Position numbers and translations under genes: made by a program
Assembly (NCBI GenBank): GCA_030655595.1
Contig: JAUSNQ010000121.1
Span: 1-25,784, forward strand
DNA: 25,784 nt
Direction of reading: 5' to 3'
From: Paludibacter sp.
GTDB lineage: Bacteria > Bacteroidota > Bacteroidia > Bacteroidales > Paludibacteraceae
Notes under the pieces: model-generated
What the model saw: only the letters and a program-made list of their open reading frames with translations
Told to the model about the DNA's origin: nothing
The model's database searches: none
Part shown: positions 9,101 through 17,151 of the stretch, one piece after another
How the letters are laid out: every line of letters starts with the position of its first letter
Position numbering within the stretch: the first letter of the stretch is position 1

Positions 9101-9794
9101 ATTGCTTCTAGAATCAGAAAGAGAAACTGCGTGGCGAACCATGGCCAAACAAGTTGCACATGAGATTAATAATCCCCTAACTCCCATGAAACTCACCATT
9201 CAACAATTGCAGCGGACAAAACAAATGGATGTGTCGGGTTTTGATGTATATTTCGATAAAGCGGCCAAAACTTTGATCGAGCAAATCGACAATCTTGCGC
9301 GCATTGCCGGAACCTTTTCTCAATTTGCACGCATGCCTGAAACCAAATTTACCAAAGTTGATGTGGCGGCAAAATTATATTCGGTAGTAGAATTATTTAA
9401 ACACAACCACGAAAATATTGAAATTACCTATTCAGGGGAAAAGAATCAGGTGACTGTTCTCGGTGATGCAGATCAATTGATACAGGTATTTAACAACATC
9501 CTTAAAAACGCTACGCAAGCTATCAAAAAAGGCGCAAAAGGTAAAATATGGGTGGAATTGCATACTATTGACTATGACGTAATTCTAATAAAATTCACCG
9601 ACAATGGATCTGGTATTCCAACAGCCATACAACCAGACATATTCAAACCAAATTTCACAACAAAAACAACAGGTATGGGACTGGGACTTAGTATCTCAAA
9701 AAATCTTATCGATAATATGGGTGGGAAAATTTCATTCCTTACCAAAGAAGATGAAAGTACAACCTTTGAAATAATGCTGAATAAACAACAATAA
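6192..9794 (+). CDS. Very large membrane sensor histidine kinase (NtrY-like core)
   Basis: This protein has 1200 residues from the ATG at 6192; an in-frame TTG at 6180 is a less likely start. The architecture is one N-terminal span (about 8-24) and an exported sensor region to about 200. Next comes a cluster of about eight spans (about 203-452) and a soluble region (about 455-685). Two further spans (687-712, 729-753) lead to a second exported, cache-like region and a last span (891-916). A HAMP domain (about 917-970) and the catalytic core complete the protein. The core has the H-box AKQVAHEINNPLTP with phospho-acceptor His990, the N-box NNILKNA (1101-1107), the G1 box DNGSGIP (from Asp1137) and the G2 box GMGLGLSIS. 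It autophosphorylates on ATP and should pass the phosphate to a response regulator, but none is encoded in this window. The signal is unknown. Confidence 0.85.
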   Translation: MNLNSKYISLLIALLISVLSGFVFEYLYHHGQFKPFFQDSFTGILHQKISQSDQIVDQISKLNHMDDANHIHDLLALKKDLGIYIFNDDALIFWNTNQFQIDARDFQKDNQWHFTALSNVDGIYKWQFADEKIGILTLIPIKSNFPYENNYLRNNFHQRFSLDKNIQLTAEETADGVEITDLNGNFLFSLQTEKSKHLNETYRLMGFISFGVAFLFLMMIYFNINLVLNTIKLKPIQFWTATILFGIGILILCYLDYPTLFFSNQLFSPYHYAANVLINTITHLTVICIFLIVAIMAYYLKVKKQTGGSMINRIGLYLYVLLYFEILKSLILHSNINFNITVLRDINFFNLWAQLLIFGLCIGLFILFQILNNGNDKKITYKNIIRFDLLLVVLTLLAYRILFEKFILLFAILLISILAFDYIRKYFFGNQFTFVYFGIFLLIMSTTTLISSYQLNEYKKDIKYKIQSENILVNGNSENDPIAELLLEELDEKIRSDAKLRVLLENPDSAEIISQYVFNTHLRGFWNKYDVQIFPVSRHSSEFQHYTQFLKFTGKKLKETSFYSLPASLYDLSFVGLIDLSNEPESDQHDILILEFQPKRHFRSYSFPDLLISNESYVLNQSNISIAKYENSKLIYSDSKFEWSENDLLFHEINDGFQKIKFHDQYFYVFSKSNLRIVITEILPSSLTTLFFYYLFTFLVSLLIGRIFFWVFEVKTQKKNYTLGLTSKFQLVFITLLFMSFLGILIFSVNYIKTNYEQEQISTLENKKQYLQKSLQDLYYWTEDISSVDELSLNSNLQELAYRYQTDINIYNNAGKLMGSSQSLIFSKNLLSNFMSPEALFTEHAPENQYEQIGNLNYLAAYTDLINGDYLQIGYISIPQYLSQTEINAKIELFLIAIIQIYLIIIVLSIIFILIAGKQLAEPLNQLEIKLKSMHLGGKNEKIDYKWKDEIGQLVEQYNRTVDELEKSTQLLLESERETAWRTMAKQVAHEINNPLTPMKLTIQQLQRTKQMDVSGFDVYFDKAAKTLIEQIDNLARIAGTFSQFARMPETKFTKVDVAAKLYSVVELFKHNHENIEITYSGEKNQVTVLGDADQLIQVFNNILKNATQAIKKGAKGKIWVELHTIDYDVILIKFTDNGSGIPTAIQPDIFKPNFTTKTTGMGLGLSISKNLIDNMGGKISFLTKEDESTTFEIMLNKQQ

Positions 9795-9820
9795 CCAAGA
9801 AATTTTTTGATTAAATAGAT

Positions 9821-11989
9821 ATGAGAGAAAAAACTTACATGATGCTGATGGCCTTGCTAGTAATATCAGCAAACGCCAATTTACTATATGATATCACAGA
9901 CGGAAAATTCAAACCGGAAAAGGCAAAAACACCCGTTTCTATGAATGATGGGGAGCATTACACATTGATGGTCGACGACCAAACAATTGTAAAGTACAGT
10001 TACAAAACAGGTGCAGCGGTTGACACGTTGCTCTCTGTCAGCAAATCAAAAAACCCACCAATTAGCTCATTCTCGGGATATATAATCAGTCCGAAAGAAT
10101 CAAAGATTTTGGTTTATACCAATGAGAAAAAGCGCTACAGGAGGTCGTTCACTGCAGACTATTACATTTATGATATCAAGTATAGGGAATTCGATCCACT
10201 ATCGGCAAAGATGCCTCAGGAAGCTCCCGTCTTTTCGTCGGATGACCGATACATTGCTTTTGCACATACCAACAACCTGCACATGAAAAAGGTCGAGTTT
10301 AAAACCGACATTCAAATAACCAAAGATGGTGAAAAAGGTAAAATCATCAATGGTATTTCGGATTGGTTATACGAAGAAGAGTTTGAAGCGACCTATCATT
10401 ATGCGTGGTGCCCTGACAGCAAACTATTAGCTTTCATCAAATTTGATGAAAGTGAAGTGAAAGAATTCTCCTTTCAAAAATTTTCGAATGGCGATCAATC
10501 TGGTTTTCAATTATATCCCGAACTAACAACTTATAAATATCCGAAATCCGGCGAAAAAAACGCCAGGGTTTCAGTATGTATATACGATGATTTTAATAAA
10601 ACTACACGCACTATTAAACTGAACGAAAGTGAAGAGTCATTTTATATTCCGCGCATTAAATGGACCAATACTTCTGACCAACTTGCAGTTTTTCAGCTAA
10701 ATAGAAATCAAAATCGGTTGGACATGTATTTTGCAAATCCAAAAACAGGCATATCCAGATTGATAACCCGACAAGAAGATAAATTTTATATTGATTATAA
10801 AAATATTGATTATCTGCAATTTAGAAAAGACAACATGGGTTTTTACACGGTCAGTGATCGGGATGGTTTCACACACATATATCAACATCGGATGGATGGA
10901 ACAATTGCTCGCCAGATCACAAAAGGAAATTGGGATGTAACTGATTTTTACGGAGTAGATGAAGGAAAAAACATTGTTTACTACCAAAGCGCCGAGATCT
11001 CACCGATTCAACGACAAGTATACAGCATAGATGCAAAAGGTAAAAAAATGAATCTCACGAATTTAAAAGGTACAAATGAAGCATATTTCAGTAAAAATTT
11101 CAAATACTTTGTCCACGGCATGTCATCAATTTCTACACCTGATGCCTTTATACTAAAAAACAACATGGGCGATGAAATCCGCAAATTGGAAATAAACTCA
11201 ACCATAACTGAAACCTTCAAAACACACGTACTGAATCAAAAAGAGTTTTTTAGTTTTAAAACATCAGAGAATATTCTATTAAATGGCTGGATGCTAAAAC
11301 CACTCGATTTCAACGAAAATAAAAAATATCCGGTATTGATGGTTCAATATTCCGGTCCGGGATCACAACGGGTGTTGGATGAATGGAATATCGGTTGGGA
11401 ATATTATCTTTCCACAAAGGGGTATGTGGTGGTATGTGTTGATGGTCGTGGTACAGGTGCACGAGGTTCTGAATTTTTAAAATGCACATACAAACAACTG
11501 GGAATTCTTGAAACAAAAGATCAGGTTGAAACAGCCAAATACTTGGGTAAACAGAGTTACATCGATAAAAACCGCATCGGCATTTGGGGTTGGAGCTATG
11601 GCGGTTCCGTTGCTTTGTGGGCAATGAGTACAGGAGAAAATATATTCAAAGCCGGCATATCCGTTGCGCCTGTTACAGACTGGCGTTTTTACAATACCGC
11701 ATACACAGAACGATTTATGCAAACACCACAGGAAAATTTCAGGGGTTATGAAGCAACATCTGCTATAATAAACGCAGACAAACTTGAAGGCAGGTTACTG
11801 ATAGTGCATGGGACAGCAGACGATAATGTCCATTACAACAACACATTGATTTATGCGGAAAAACTAGTGGAAGTCGGCAAACAATTTGAAATGCAAATTT
11901 ATACGGATAAGAACCACAGCATTTTGGGGCAACAGACACGCAGACATTTATTCACCAGAATGGTGGACTTCTTGGAAAGCAACTTGTGA
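9821..11989 (+). CDS. Dipeptidyl peptidase IV-type S9 serine peptidase
   Basis: This 722-residue exported serine peptidase has a signal peptide (residues about 1-19), an N-terminal eight-bladed propeller region (DPPIV_N) and a C-terminal alpha/beta hydrolase. The catalytic triad is readable: Ser592 in GWSYGG, Asp667 in HGTADDNVH and His699 in DKNHSI. The propeller carries DWLYEEEF with Glu185-187. In DPP4 the matching acidic pair anchors the free N-terminus of the substrate, so cleavage of X-Pro or X-Ala dipeptides from peptide N-termini is a well-founded prediction. It lies 26 bp after the kinase gene and is probably co-transcribed with it. The likely location is the periplasm or outer membrane face. 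Confidence 0.9.
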   Translation: MREKTYMMLMALLVISANANLLYDITDGKFKPEKAKTPVSMNDGEHYTLMVDDQTIVKYSYKTGAAVDTLLSVSKSKNPPISSFSGYIISPKESKILVYTNEKKRYRRSFTADYYIYDIKYREFDPLSAKMPQEAPVFSSDDRYIAFAHTNNLHMKKVEFKTDIQITKDGEKGKIINGISDWLYEEEFEATYHYAWCPDSKLLAFIKFDESEVKEFSFQKFSNGDQSGFQLYPELTTYKYPKSGEKNARVSVCIYDDFNKTTRTIKLNESEESFYIPRIKWTNTSDQLAVFQLNRNQNRLDMYFANPKTGISRLITRQEDKFYIDYKNIDYLQFRKDNMGFYTVSDRDGFTHIYQHRMDGTIARQITKGNWDVTDFYGVDEGKNIVYYQSAEISPIQRQVYSIDAKGKKMNLTNLKGTNEAYFSKNFKYFVHGMSSISTPDAFILKNNMGDEIRKLEINSTITETFKTHVLNQKEFFSFKTSENILLNGWMLKPLDFNENKKYPVLMVQYSGPGSQRVLDEWNIGWEYYLSTKGYVVVCVDGRGTGARGSEFLKCTYKQLGILETKDQVETAKYLGKQSYIDKNRIGIWGWSYGGSVALWAMSTGENIFKAGISVAPVTDWRFYNTAYTERFMQTPQENFRGYEATSAIINADKLEGRLLIVHGTADDNVHYNNTLIYAEKLVEVGKQFEMQIYTDKNHSILGQQTRRHLFTRMVDFLESNL

Positions 11990-12017
11990 CACACTAATGC
12001 GAAGCAAACTATAAAAC

Positions 12018-12031
12018 ATGTTGTACAACAT
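12018..12031. promoter_or_regulatory. Perfect 14-bp palindrome, candidate operator for the transporter-kinase pair
   Basis: ATGTTGTACAACAT is a perfect palindrome 55 bp upstream of the -7 box of the sugar transporter gene and just after the peptidase gene ends. A second inverted repeat, CTGTTTTT (12041-12048) with AAAAACAG (12061-12068), lies between it and the -7 box. The first looks like a dimeric repressor or activator site (a GntR-type is possible). The second could be a weak hairpin or another site. The regulator is unknown. Confidence 0.4.
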
Positions 12032-12085
12032 AGGAATTCTCTGTTTTTTTTTGAAAAATCAAAAACAGATGAAAATTAAAAATAT

Positions 12086-12093
12086 TAACTTTG
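12086..12093 (+). promoter_or_regulatory. Candidate -7 box of the transporter-ROK operon
   Basis: TAACTTTG matches TAnnTTTG and lies 42 bp before the ATG at 12136. There is no good -33 TTTG at the usual distance, which may mean that the promoter needs an activator. Confidence 0.5.
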
Positions 12094-12135
12094 AGCGCTA
12101 AAAAATTACTATCTAAAAACTAAATAACTAAAAAA

Positions 12136-13422
12136 ATGAACAACGAAAAGAAAAGCTATGTTTTGCCTATAGCTATGATGTTTGCATTATTCTTTATGAT
12201 TGCATTCGTCACCGGACTACCTGCTCCTTTTGGAGTAATTGTAAAAAATCAATTTGGCGCAACCGATTTCATGTCCACGCTTGGATATTTCGCCAATTTC
12301 ATCGCTTACGCATTTATGGGAATTCCTGCGGGAATGCTCTTACAAAGAATCGGCTATAAAAACACTGCTTTAGCTGCTGTTGTAGTTGGTTTTACAGGTG
12401 TTGGCATTCAGTTTCTTTCCGGAATTGTTGGTGACTTTTCAGTTTACATTGCAGGAGCCTTCGTTTCAGGATTCTCGATGTGTATGTTGAATACAGTTGT
12501 CAACCCGATGCTAAACACCCTTGGCGGCGGAGGCAAGAAAGGCAATCAATTGATTCAGACTGCAGGATCTCTTAACTCAGTAGCTGCTACCATTGTACCA
12601 GTATTAGTTGGATACCTGATGGGATCTCAAATGGAGCAACGCACCATTGAAAAAGCCAATCCGGCTTTATTTATTGCCATGGGTATTTTCGCAATCACTT
12701 TCATCGTGTTATTCTTCATGCAAATTCCTGAACCGCACAAAGAAAGAACACAAGCAACCGTACAAACAAAAAACGAACACAGTCCAATGGCATTCCGCCA
12801 CTTCATTTTAGGTGCAATTGCAATATTCATATATGTGGGTGTTGAAGTTGGTGTTCCTCATTTCATCAATTTATTTATGACCAGCGAAATCAGTGCAGGA
12901 GGTTTAGCTATCGACCCTGCTGTTGCAGGTACTGTAGCAGGCACATACTGGTTTTTGATGATGATTGGGCGTATTGCAGGTGCTTCTTTGGCTGGCAGGT
13001 TCACCAGCAAAACGATGTTAACAACGGCTTCTACCATAGGTATCATACTTGTATTTTTCGCAATCACATCATCAAGAGATACCGTAGTGAGTATGCCGGT
13101 TTTCCAATCTGATATTTCATTTGGACTTGCAGAAGTACCAATAAGTATTATGCTGCTGGTATTTATCGGTTTATGTACATCAGTAATGTGGGGAGGTATT
13201 TTCAACTTAGCTGTAGAAGGATTAGGTAAGTACACTGAAGCTGCATCAGGAATTTTTATGGTAATGGTTGCCGGTGGTGGTATTTTACCATTGATTCAAG
13301 GTGGTATTGCTGATTTCACAGGTTACCTGCCAAGCTATTGGATTATTTTTGCCGGATTAGCTTATATGCTCTTCTATGCCTTATTCGGAAGCAAAAACGT
13401 AAATAAAAACATTCCTGTATAA
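12136..13422 (+). CDS. FHS-type sugar:proton symporter (GluP/FucP-like MFS transporter)
   Basis: This 428-residue inner-membrane protein has twelve predicted spans and belongs to the major facilitator superfamily, closest in feel to the fucose-galactose-glucose:H+ symporter group. Supporting features are the N-terminal FFMIAFVTGLPAPFGVIVKN, the IGYKN loop after span 2 and the SMCMLNTVVNPMLNTLGG segment in span 4 with its family-typical asparagines. A GTYWFLMMIGRIAGASLAGR stretch follows in the second half. The ROK sugar kinase begins 16 bp downstream, which supports uptake of a free hexose followed by phosphorylation. The sugar could be glucose, galactose, mannose or an amino-sugar derivative; sequence alone does not decide. 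Confidence 0.82.
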   Translation: MNNEKKSYVLPIAMMFALFFMIAFVTGLPAPFGVIVKNQFGATDFMSTLGYFANFIAYAFMGIPAGMLLQRIGYKNTALAAVVVGFTGVGIQFLSGIVGDFSVYIAGAFVSGFSMCMLNTVVNPMLNTLGGGGKKGNQLIQTAGSLNSVAATIVPVLVGYLMGSQMEQRTIEKANPALFIAMGIFAITFIVLFFMQIPEPHKERTQATVQTKNEHSPMAFRHFILGAIAIFIYVGVEVGVPHFINLFMTSEISAGGLAIDPAVAGTVAGTYWFLMMIGRIAGASLAGRFTSKTMLTTASTIGIILVFFAITSSRDTVVSMPVFQSDISFGLAEVPISIMLLVFIGLCTSVMWGGIFNLAVEGLGKYTEAASGIFMVMVAGGGILPLIQGGIADFTGYLPSYWIIFAGLAYMLFYALFGSKNVNKNIPV

Positions 13423-13438
13423 TTAATAAATAATAAAG

Positions 13439-14395
13439 ATGGATAAACCTTATGTAGTTGGCATGGATATGGGCGGCACGAATACTGTTTTCGGTATCGT
13501 GGATGTTCGTGGAAATGTAATATCAAAAGCCGCTATCAAAACAGATACGCATCAAGATATCAATTTATACGTTCAGGATATTTACAAAGAACTGATTAAA
13601 TTGATTGATGCAGCAGGTGGAATTTCAAAAATCAAAGGAATAGGTGTTGGCGCACCAAATGGTAATTATTATTCCGGAAATATTGAGTTTGCGCCCAACT
13701 TAAACTGGAGAGGCGTAATTCCTTTTGCAAATATAATGTCTGAGAAATTTGGAATTCCGGCTGTGTTGACGAATGATGCAAACGCAGCAGCAATAGGTGA
13801 AATGACTTATGGTGCAGCCCGTGGCATGAAAAACTTCATCATGATAACACTTGGGACAGGTGTTGGTAGTGGTATCGTAATCGACGGAAAATTAGTTTAT
13901 GGTCATGACGGTTTTGCCGGAGAACTTGGTCATACCTGTTCTGTAAGAAACAATGGCCGGCAGTGCGGCTGTGGTAAAACAGGCTGTCTGGAAACTTATG
14001 CTTCTGCAAACGGTGTTGCCAAAACAGCACGCGAAATTTTGGAGACGCGACAAGATGAAAGCATGTTGCGTAATATCCCTGCAGAATCAGTTACATCAAA
14101 AGACGTTCATGATGCTGCACTACAAGGAGATCGAGTTGCTTTGGAAATATTCGAATTTACCGGGAAAATCTTAGGTGAAGCTTTGGCAGATTTCGTTGCT
14201 TTCAGTGCACCAGAAGCCATTATTTTATTTGGCGGTCTAACCAAATCCGGAGATTTCATTTTGAAACCAATCATTGATCACATGGAGAGAAACCTGCTTG
14301 CCATTTGGAAAGGTAAAATCAAAGTTTTATTCTCTGATCTGAAAGAAGCTGACGCAGCTGTTCTTGGTGCCAGTGCTTTAGCATGGGAGATTTAA
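13439..14395 (+). CDS. ROK family sugar kinase (probable glucokinase)
   Basis: This 318-residue cytoplasmic ATP-dependent sugar kinase has the phosphate-1 loop GMDMGGTN (8-15), catalytic Asp113 in TNDANAAAIGE, and the sugar-binding ELGH (162-165). It also has the ROK zinc motif CGCGKTGC (Cys176, Cys178, Cys183 with His165) and a C-terminal ILFGGL segment. It lacks a DNA-binding helix-turn-helix, so it is a kinase rather than a ROK repressor. The 16-bp gap to the transporter suggests one operon that imports and phosphorylates a hexose. Glucose is the most likely substrate by family, with mannose or N-acetylhexosamine as alternatives. Transcription ends at the strong hairpin at 14437-14470. Confidence 0.88.
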   Translation: MDKPYVVGMDMGGTNTVFGIVDVRGNVISKAAIKTDTHQDINLYVQDIYKELIKLIDAAGGISKIKGIGVGAPNGNYYSGNIEFAPNLNWRGVIPFANIMSEKFGIPAVLTNDANAAAIGEMTYGAARGMKNFIMITLGTGVGSGIVIDGKLVYGHDGFAGELGHTCSVRNNGRQCGCGKTGCLETYASANGVAKTAREILETRQDESMLRNIPAESVTSKDVHDAALQGDRVALEIFEFTGKILGEALADFVAFSAPEAIILFGGLTKSGDFILKPIIDHMERNLLAIWKGKIKVLFSDLKEADAAVLGASALAWEI

Positions 14396-14436
14396 AATTC
14401 TTTTGAAATAAGAATTGTTTTGATTTTTCAATACTG

Positions 14437-14470
14437 ATACCGGGATTGCCTGCAAAGACAATCCCGGTAT
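14437..14470. terminator. Bidirectional intrinsic terminator between ROK kinase and OmpA-family genes
   Basis: A perfect 12-bp stem, ATACCGGGATTG (14437-14448) with CAATCCCGGTAT (14459-14470), encloses a 10-nt loop in the 81-bp gap between two convergent genes. The flanks are T-rich on one side and A-rich on the other, as expected for a hairpin that serves both strands. Confidence 0.85.
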
Positions 14471-14476
14471 TCTCAT

Positions 14477-17059
14477 TTAGTTCTCTGTCTTCACTTCCTC
14501 AAAAACTATCATCAACTCTACCCTGCGGTTTTTAGCCCTACCAGGTTCGGTGCTATTTGTTGCAATCGGCTTGGTGTCACCGAAACCTTTTACGAACAAA
14601 CGTTTCTCGTTAATTCCTTTGAAGATAAGATGTTTTTTAACCAGATTTGCATAGTCTTCAGAAACTCTCAGTTTTACTGATGAATCGGGTTTAATTATTG
14701 TATCAGAAGGTAATTCAACAATTTGATTATTCCTGAACTGGTTATCTGTGTGCCCCTGAATTTCGAGATTGTAATTTTGATTGATTTTCAATACAAGTAC
14801 AATCTGATCAAGCACTTCATATGATGATTCAACCATCTGAAGCGTATCACTTTTAAACTGAATATTTTGCATGGCTTCTTGAAAAAGTATTCTGACTTCT
14901 TTCTTAATTTCAGGACAACCATTAAATTCGGGTAAGCCCGGCACTCTGGGGCAATCATCCAAATAATCGGGAATACCATCAAAATCAGAGTCCTTTGGAC
15001 AACCCCGGTGATCTACCATGCCTCTTGCAGCAAAAGGTGTATCTGGACAATCATCTCTATAATCAGGAACACCATCATCATCAGCATCGATTAAACAACC
15101 ATTGATATCAACAAAGCCACGGGCTTCCAAAGGTGTATCCGGACATAAATCCAAATAATCAGGTACACCATCATCATCTGTATCCAACAAACAACCATTC
15201 TGATCTACAAAACCTCGGGCTGCAGAAGGGGTTTCCGGACATAAATCCAAATAATCAGGGACACCATCGGCATCTGTATCAATCGGACAGCCAACTGAAT
15301 CTACTGCTATGCCAAAAGGTGTCTCGGGGCAACGATCCATATAGTCCATCACACCATCGCCATCCGAATCTATCGGACAACCAGATTCATCGACAAAGCC
15401 ACGAGCTGATGGGTGAGAATCGGGACATTTCTCTAAATAGTCAGGAACACCATCGCCATCCGAATCCAATGGACAGCCTTCGGGACCGACAAATCCTCTC
15501 GCTTCTTTGGGTGTGTCAGGACACAAATCAAGATAATCAGGGACACCATCCTTGTCGGTATCAACAGGACAACCCCGACTATCTACTTTAACTCCAAGTG
15601 GGGTATCCGGACATTTATCAAATTTATCACTGATACCATCTCTATCAGCATCTTTTCTGGTTCCAATCACATAATTAACTCCTAAACCAAAATTTGTACG
15701 ATCTGAATTATAGCCCAAAGGAAAATTGATTGCAGGAATCGCGGGGTTGAATTGCTGTAAATTTAATCCTATATATTGGAAAGGAGTATAGTCTGCTGAA
15801 AAGAAGATATTGACTTTACCTGCACGCACACTCGCACCAAACCCAAAATTACTGGCATTTCCATTCGTTACGGAATAAGACAGAGCTAAGTTGAGCCAAT
15901 CAGCAGGGCGCACATTCAAAGCTGTTGTAAGTTCATGTAGTAAAGTTTGCTCTCTGAGCATTGTTCTTGAAAGCACTCCTAGACTCAATCTGTTTTTAAA
16001 GATTCCAAATTCAGCAGATACATTGACTTTGGGTGATAAATAATTATTGATTGCAGGTAAATTGGAACGTGTCGCGGAGAAATAATTTTTTAAATCAGCC
16101 ACAATAGAATCAGCAGGAACTTCGTCAAATTCAGGATGGTTGTTTAACCACGTCGCGCCATCGTCTTCCGTGAAAGTATAATCCAACTGATATGCAATAG
16201 ATTTTACATTATGCCATTTCATCATACCCAGATCGGTAACCGCTGCAGATAAAGTAATAAACGACAATGGTTTGTAATTAACACCCAAATCGATTGCACC
16301 GCCAATACCTGCCGGCTTGATAAAATTAAAAAATCCGGCCGGACCAACCAATCCGAACTGATCGTTCATGTCAAAAGGCGATGCATGAACAACATGAATA
16401 TCGGCGACAGCATGGAGGCTTTGACTTCCAACTGCAAGATTGGTTTGATTTGCCAACATCGAATAATAGGCATTGCCATACAACAACTTTAATTTAGCTC
16501 CAAAACCGAATTTTTCATTTACCGCCCTCGAGTAGCCTAAAGCAGTCTCTGTATAAGCGTTTAATTTTAAATCTAAATTTGTGATATTTGCAGTATAACC
16601 ATCATTGAAAACAAAACCATTCAACATCACATCAAAAATACTGTAAGGAAGATTTGAATTGAGTGCGGTTTTTTCAGTCACAGAGAATGTCCAATAATTC
16701 GAGTTATACCTGAATCCGAAATCTAATAAATTAAACTGGAGGTCTGCATTGAAAAGAGAAAATGGTTGAATAGCAGACAACATTTGCGCCCTATCTGTTT
16801 CAATATTAAAAACATGCCCCATATTAAAGCCGGCTTGTTTATACGTAGGGAGATCCGAATCAAAACTAAATTGAATATTGCTGAGAACCGGAAAACCGAA
16901 ATAAAAATTGTTGATTGGCTGAAAGGATGGATTGAGTGTATGTCGAAGCGGTGAATTATCAAGGAAATACATGTTGTTTATAAGCTGGGCATTTAGAATA
17001 CCTACACTAAGCAAACAAAACAAAACAACGCTCCGTATGGCTACAAAAGTTCTTTTCAT
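14477..17059 (-). CDS. Outer-membrane DUF5723-like beta-barrel with TSP3 repeats and OmpA domain
   Basis: This 860-residue exported protein has a signal peptide (residues about 1-24, ending LNAQ). A region of about 430 residues rich in alternating hydrophobic strands follows and resembles the DUF5723 family of Bacteroidetes outer-membrane barrels. Next come eight calcium-binding thrombospondin type 3 units (DxDxDGxxD...CPDTP...GC). The C-terminal OmpA-like domain has the peptidoglycan-binding signature LEIQGHTDN, GFGDTKP and a final KNRRVEL. The expected layout is a barrel in the outer membrane, a stiff Ca2+-bound spacer, and an anchor to peptidoglycan. The OmpA domain contains a loop of about 20 extra residues after HTDNQFRNN. 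It is probably structural, possibly tied to surface or secretion functions, but this is not shown by sequence. Confidence 0.83.
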   Translation of the reverse strand: MKRTFVAIRSVVLFCLLSVGILNAQLINNMYFLDNSPLRHTLNPSFQPINNFYFGFPVLSNIQFSFDSDLPTYKQAGFNMGHVFNIETDRAQMLSAIQPFSLFNADLQFNLLDFGFRYNSNYWTFSVTEKTALNSNLPYSIFDVMLNGFVFNDGYTANITNLDLKLNAYTETALGYSRAVNEKFGFGAKLKLLYGNAYYSMLANQTNLAVGSQSLHAVADIHVVHASPFDMNDQFGLVGPAGFFNFIKPAGIGGAIDLGVNYKPLSFITLSAAVTDLGMMKWHNVKSIAYQLDYTFTEDDGATWLNNHPEFDEVPADSIVADLKNYFSATRSNLPAINNYLSPKVNVSAEFGIFKNRLSLGVLSRTMLREQTLLHELTTALNVRPADWLNLALSYSVTNGNASNFGFGASVRAGKVNIFFSADYTPFQYIGLNLQQFNPAIPAINFPLGYNSDRTNFGLGVNYVIGTRKDADRDGISDKFDKCPDTPLGVKVDSRGCPVDTDKDGVPDYLDLCPDTPKEARGFVGPEGCPLDSDGDGVPDYLEKCPDSHPSARGFVDESGCPIDSDGDGVMDYMDRCPETPFGIAVDSVGCPIDTDADGVPDYLDLCPETPSAARGFVDQNGCLLDTDDDGVPDYLDLCPDTPLEARGFVDINGCLIDADDDGVPDYRDDCPDTPFAARGMVDHRGCPKDSDFDGIPDYLDDCPRVPGLPEFNGCPEIKKEVRILFQEAMQNIQFKSDTLQMVESSYEVLDQIVLVLKINQNYNLEIQGHTDNQFRNNQIVELPSDTIIKPDSSVKLRVSEDYANLVKKHLIFKGINEKRLFVKGFGDTKPIATNSTEPGRAKNRRVELMIVFEEVKTEN
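14909..15652 (-). repeat. Eight tandem TSP3 units (about 90-96 bp each) inside the OmpA-family gene
   Basis: The coding sequence holds eight consecutive units of about 30-32 codons. Each starts with an acidic DxDxDG Ca2+ loop and contains CPDTP or CPETP and a closing GC. Units 2, 3, 5 and 6 are most alike at the DNA level (recurring CCATC and ATAATCAGG words on the plus strand). The block spans 744 bp and could change copy number by recombination. Confidence 0.85.
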
Positions 17060-17083
17060 AATACTTTCATGTTAATTTACACG

Positions 17084-17091
17084 CAAAGATA
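17084..17091 (-). promoter_or_regulatory. Candidate -7 box of the OmpA-family gene
   Basis: On the minus strand this reads TATCTTTG, a TAnnTTTG match 24 bp before the start codon at 17059. No convincing -33 TTTG was found. Confidence 0.5.
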
Positions 17092-17151
17092 AACAAATAA
17101 TTATATATAATGTTTTGAGCTTAAATTTTAATTTAGAATCAATGAATCAGT

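Noticed and set aside
12041..12068. Hairpin CTGTTTTT/AAAAACAG as a terminator of the peptidase gene
   Set aside because: The stem has only two G-C pairs at its base, lies over 50 bp after the stop and is not followed by a T-run; kept only as a possible site in the operator region.
12858..13235. 125-codon open frame on the minus strand
   Set aside because: It is antisense to the membrane spans of the sugar transporter and reflects the codon pattern of hydrophobic residues.
15133..15591. 152-codon open frame on the plus strand, rich in His, Asn, Gln and Pro, looking like a repetitive protein
   Set aside because: It is the antisense image of the TSP3 repeats; its periodicity comes from the DxDxDG/CPDTP units on the minus strand, and it has no promoter or start context of its own.
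14909..15652. Regular repeats resembling a CRISPR array
   Set aside because: The units are about 90-96 bp, lie fully in frame in a coding sequence and encode a known protein repeat; there are no short palindromic repeats with unique spacers.
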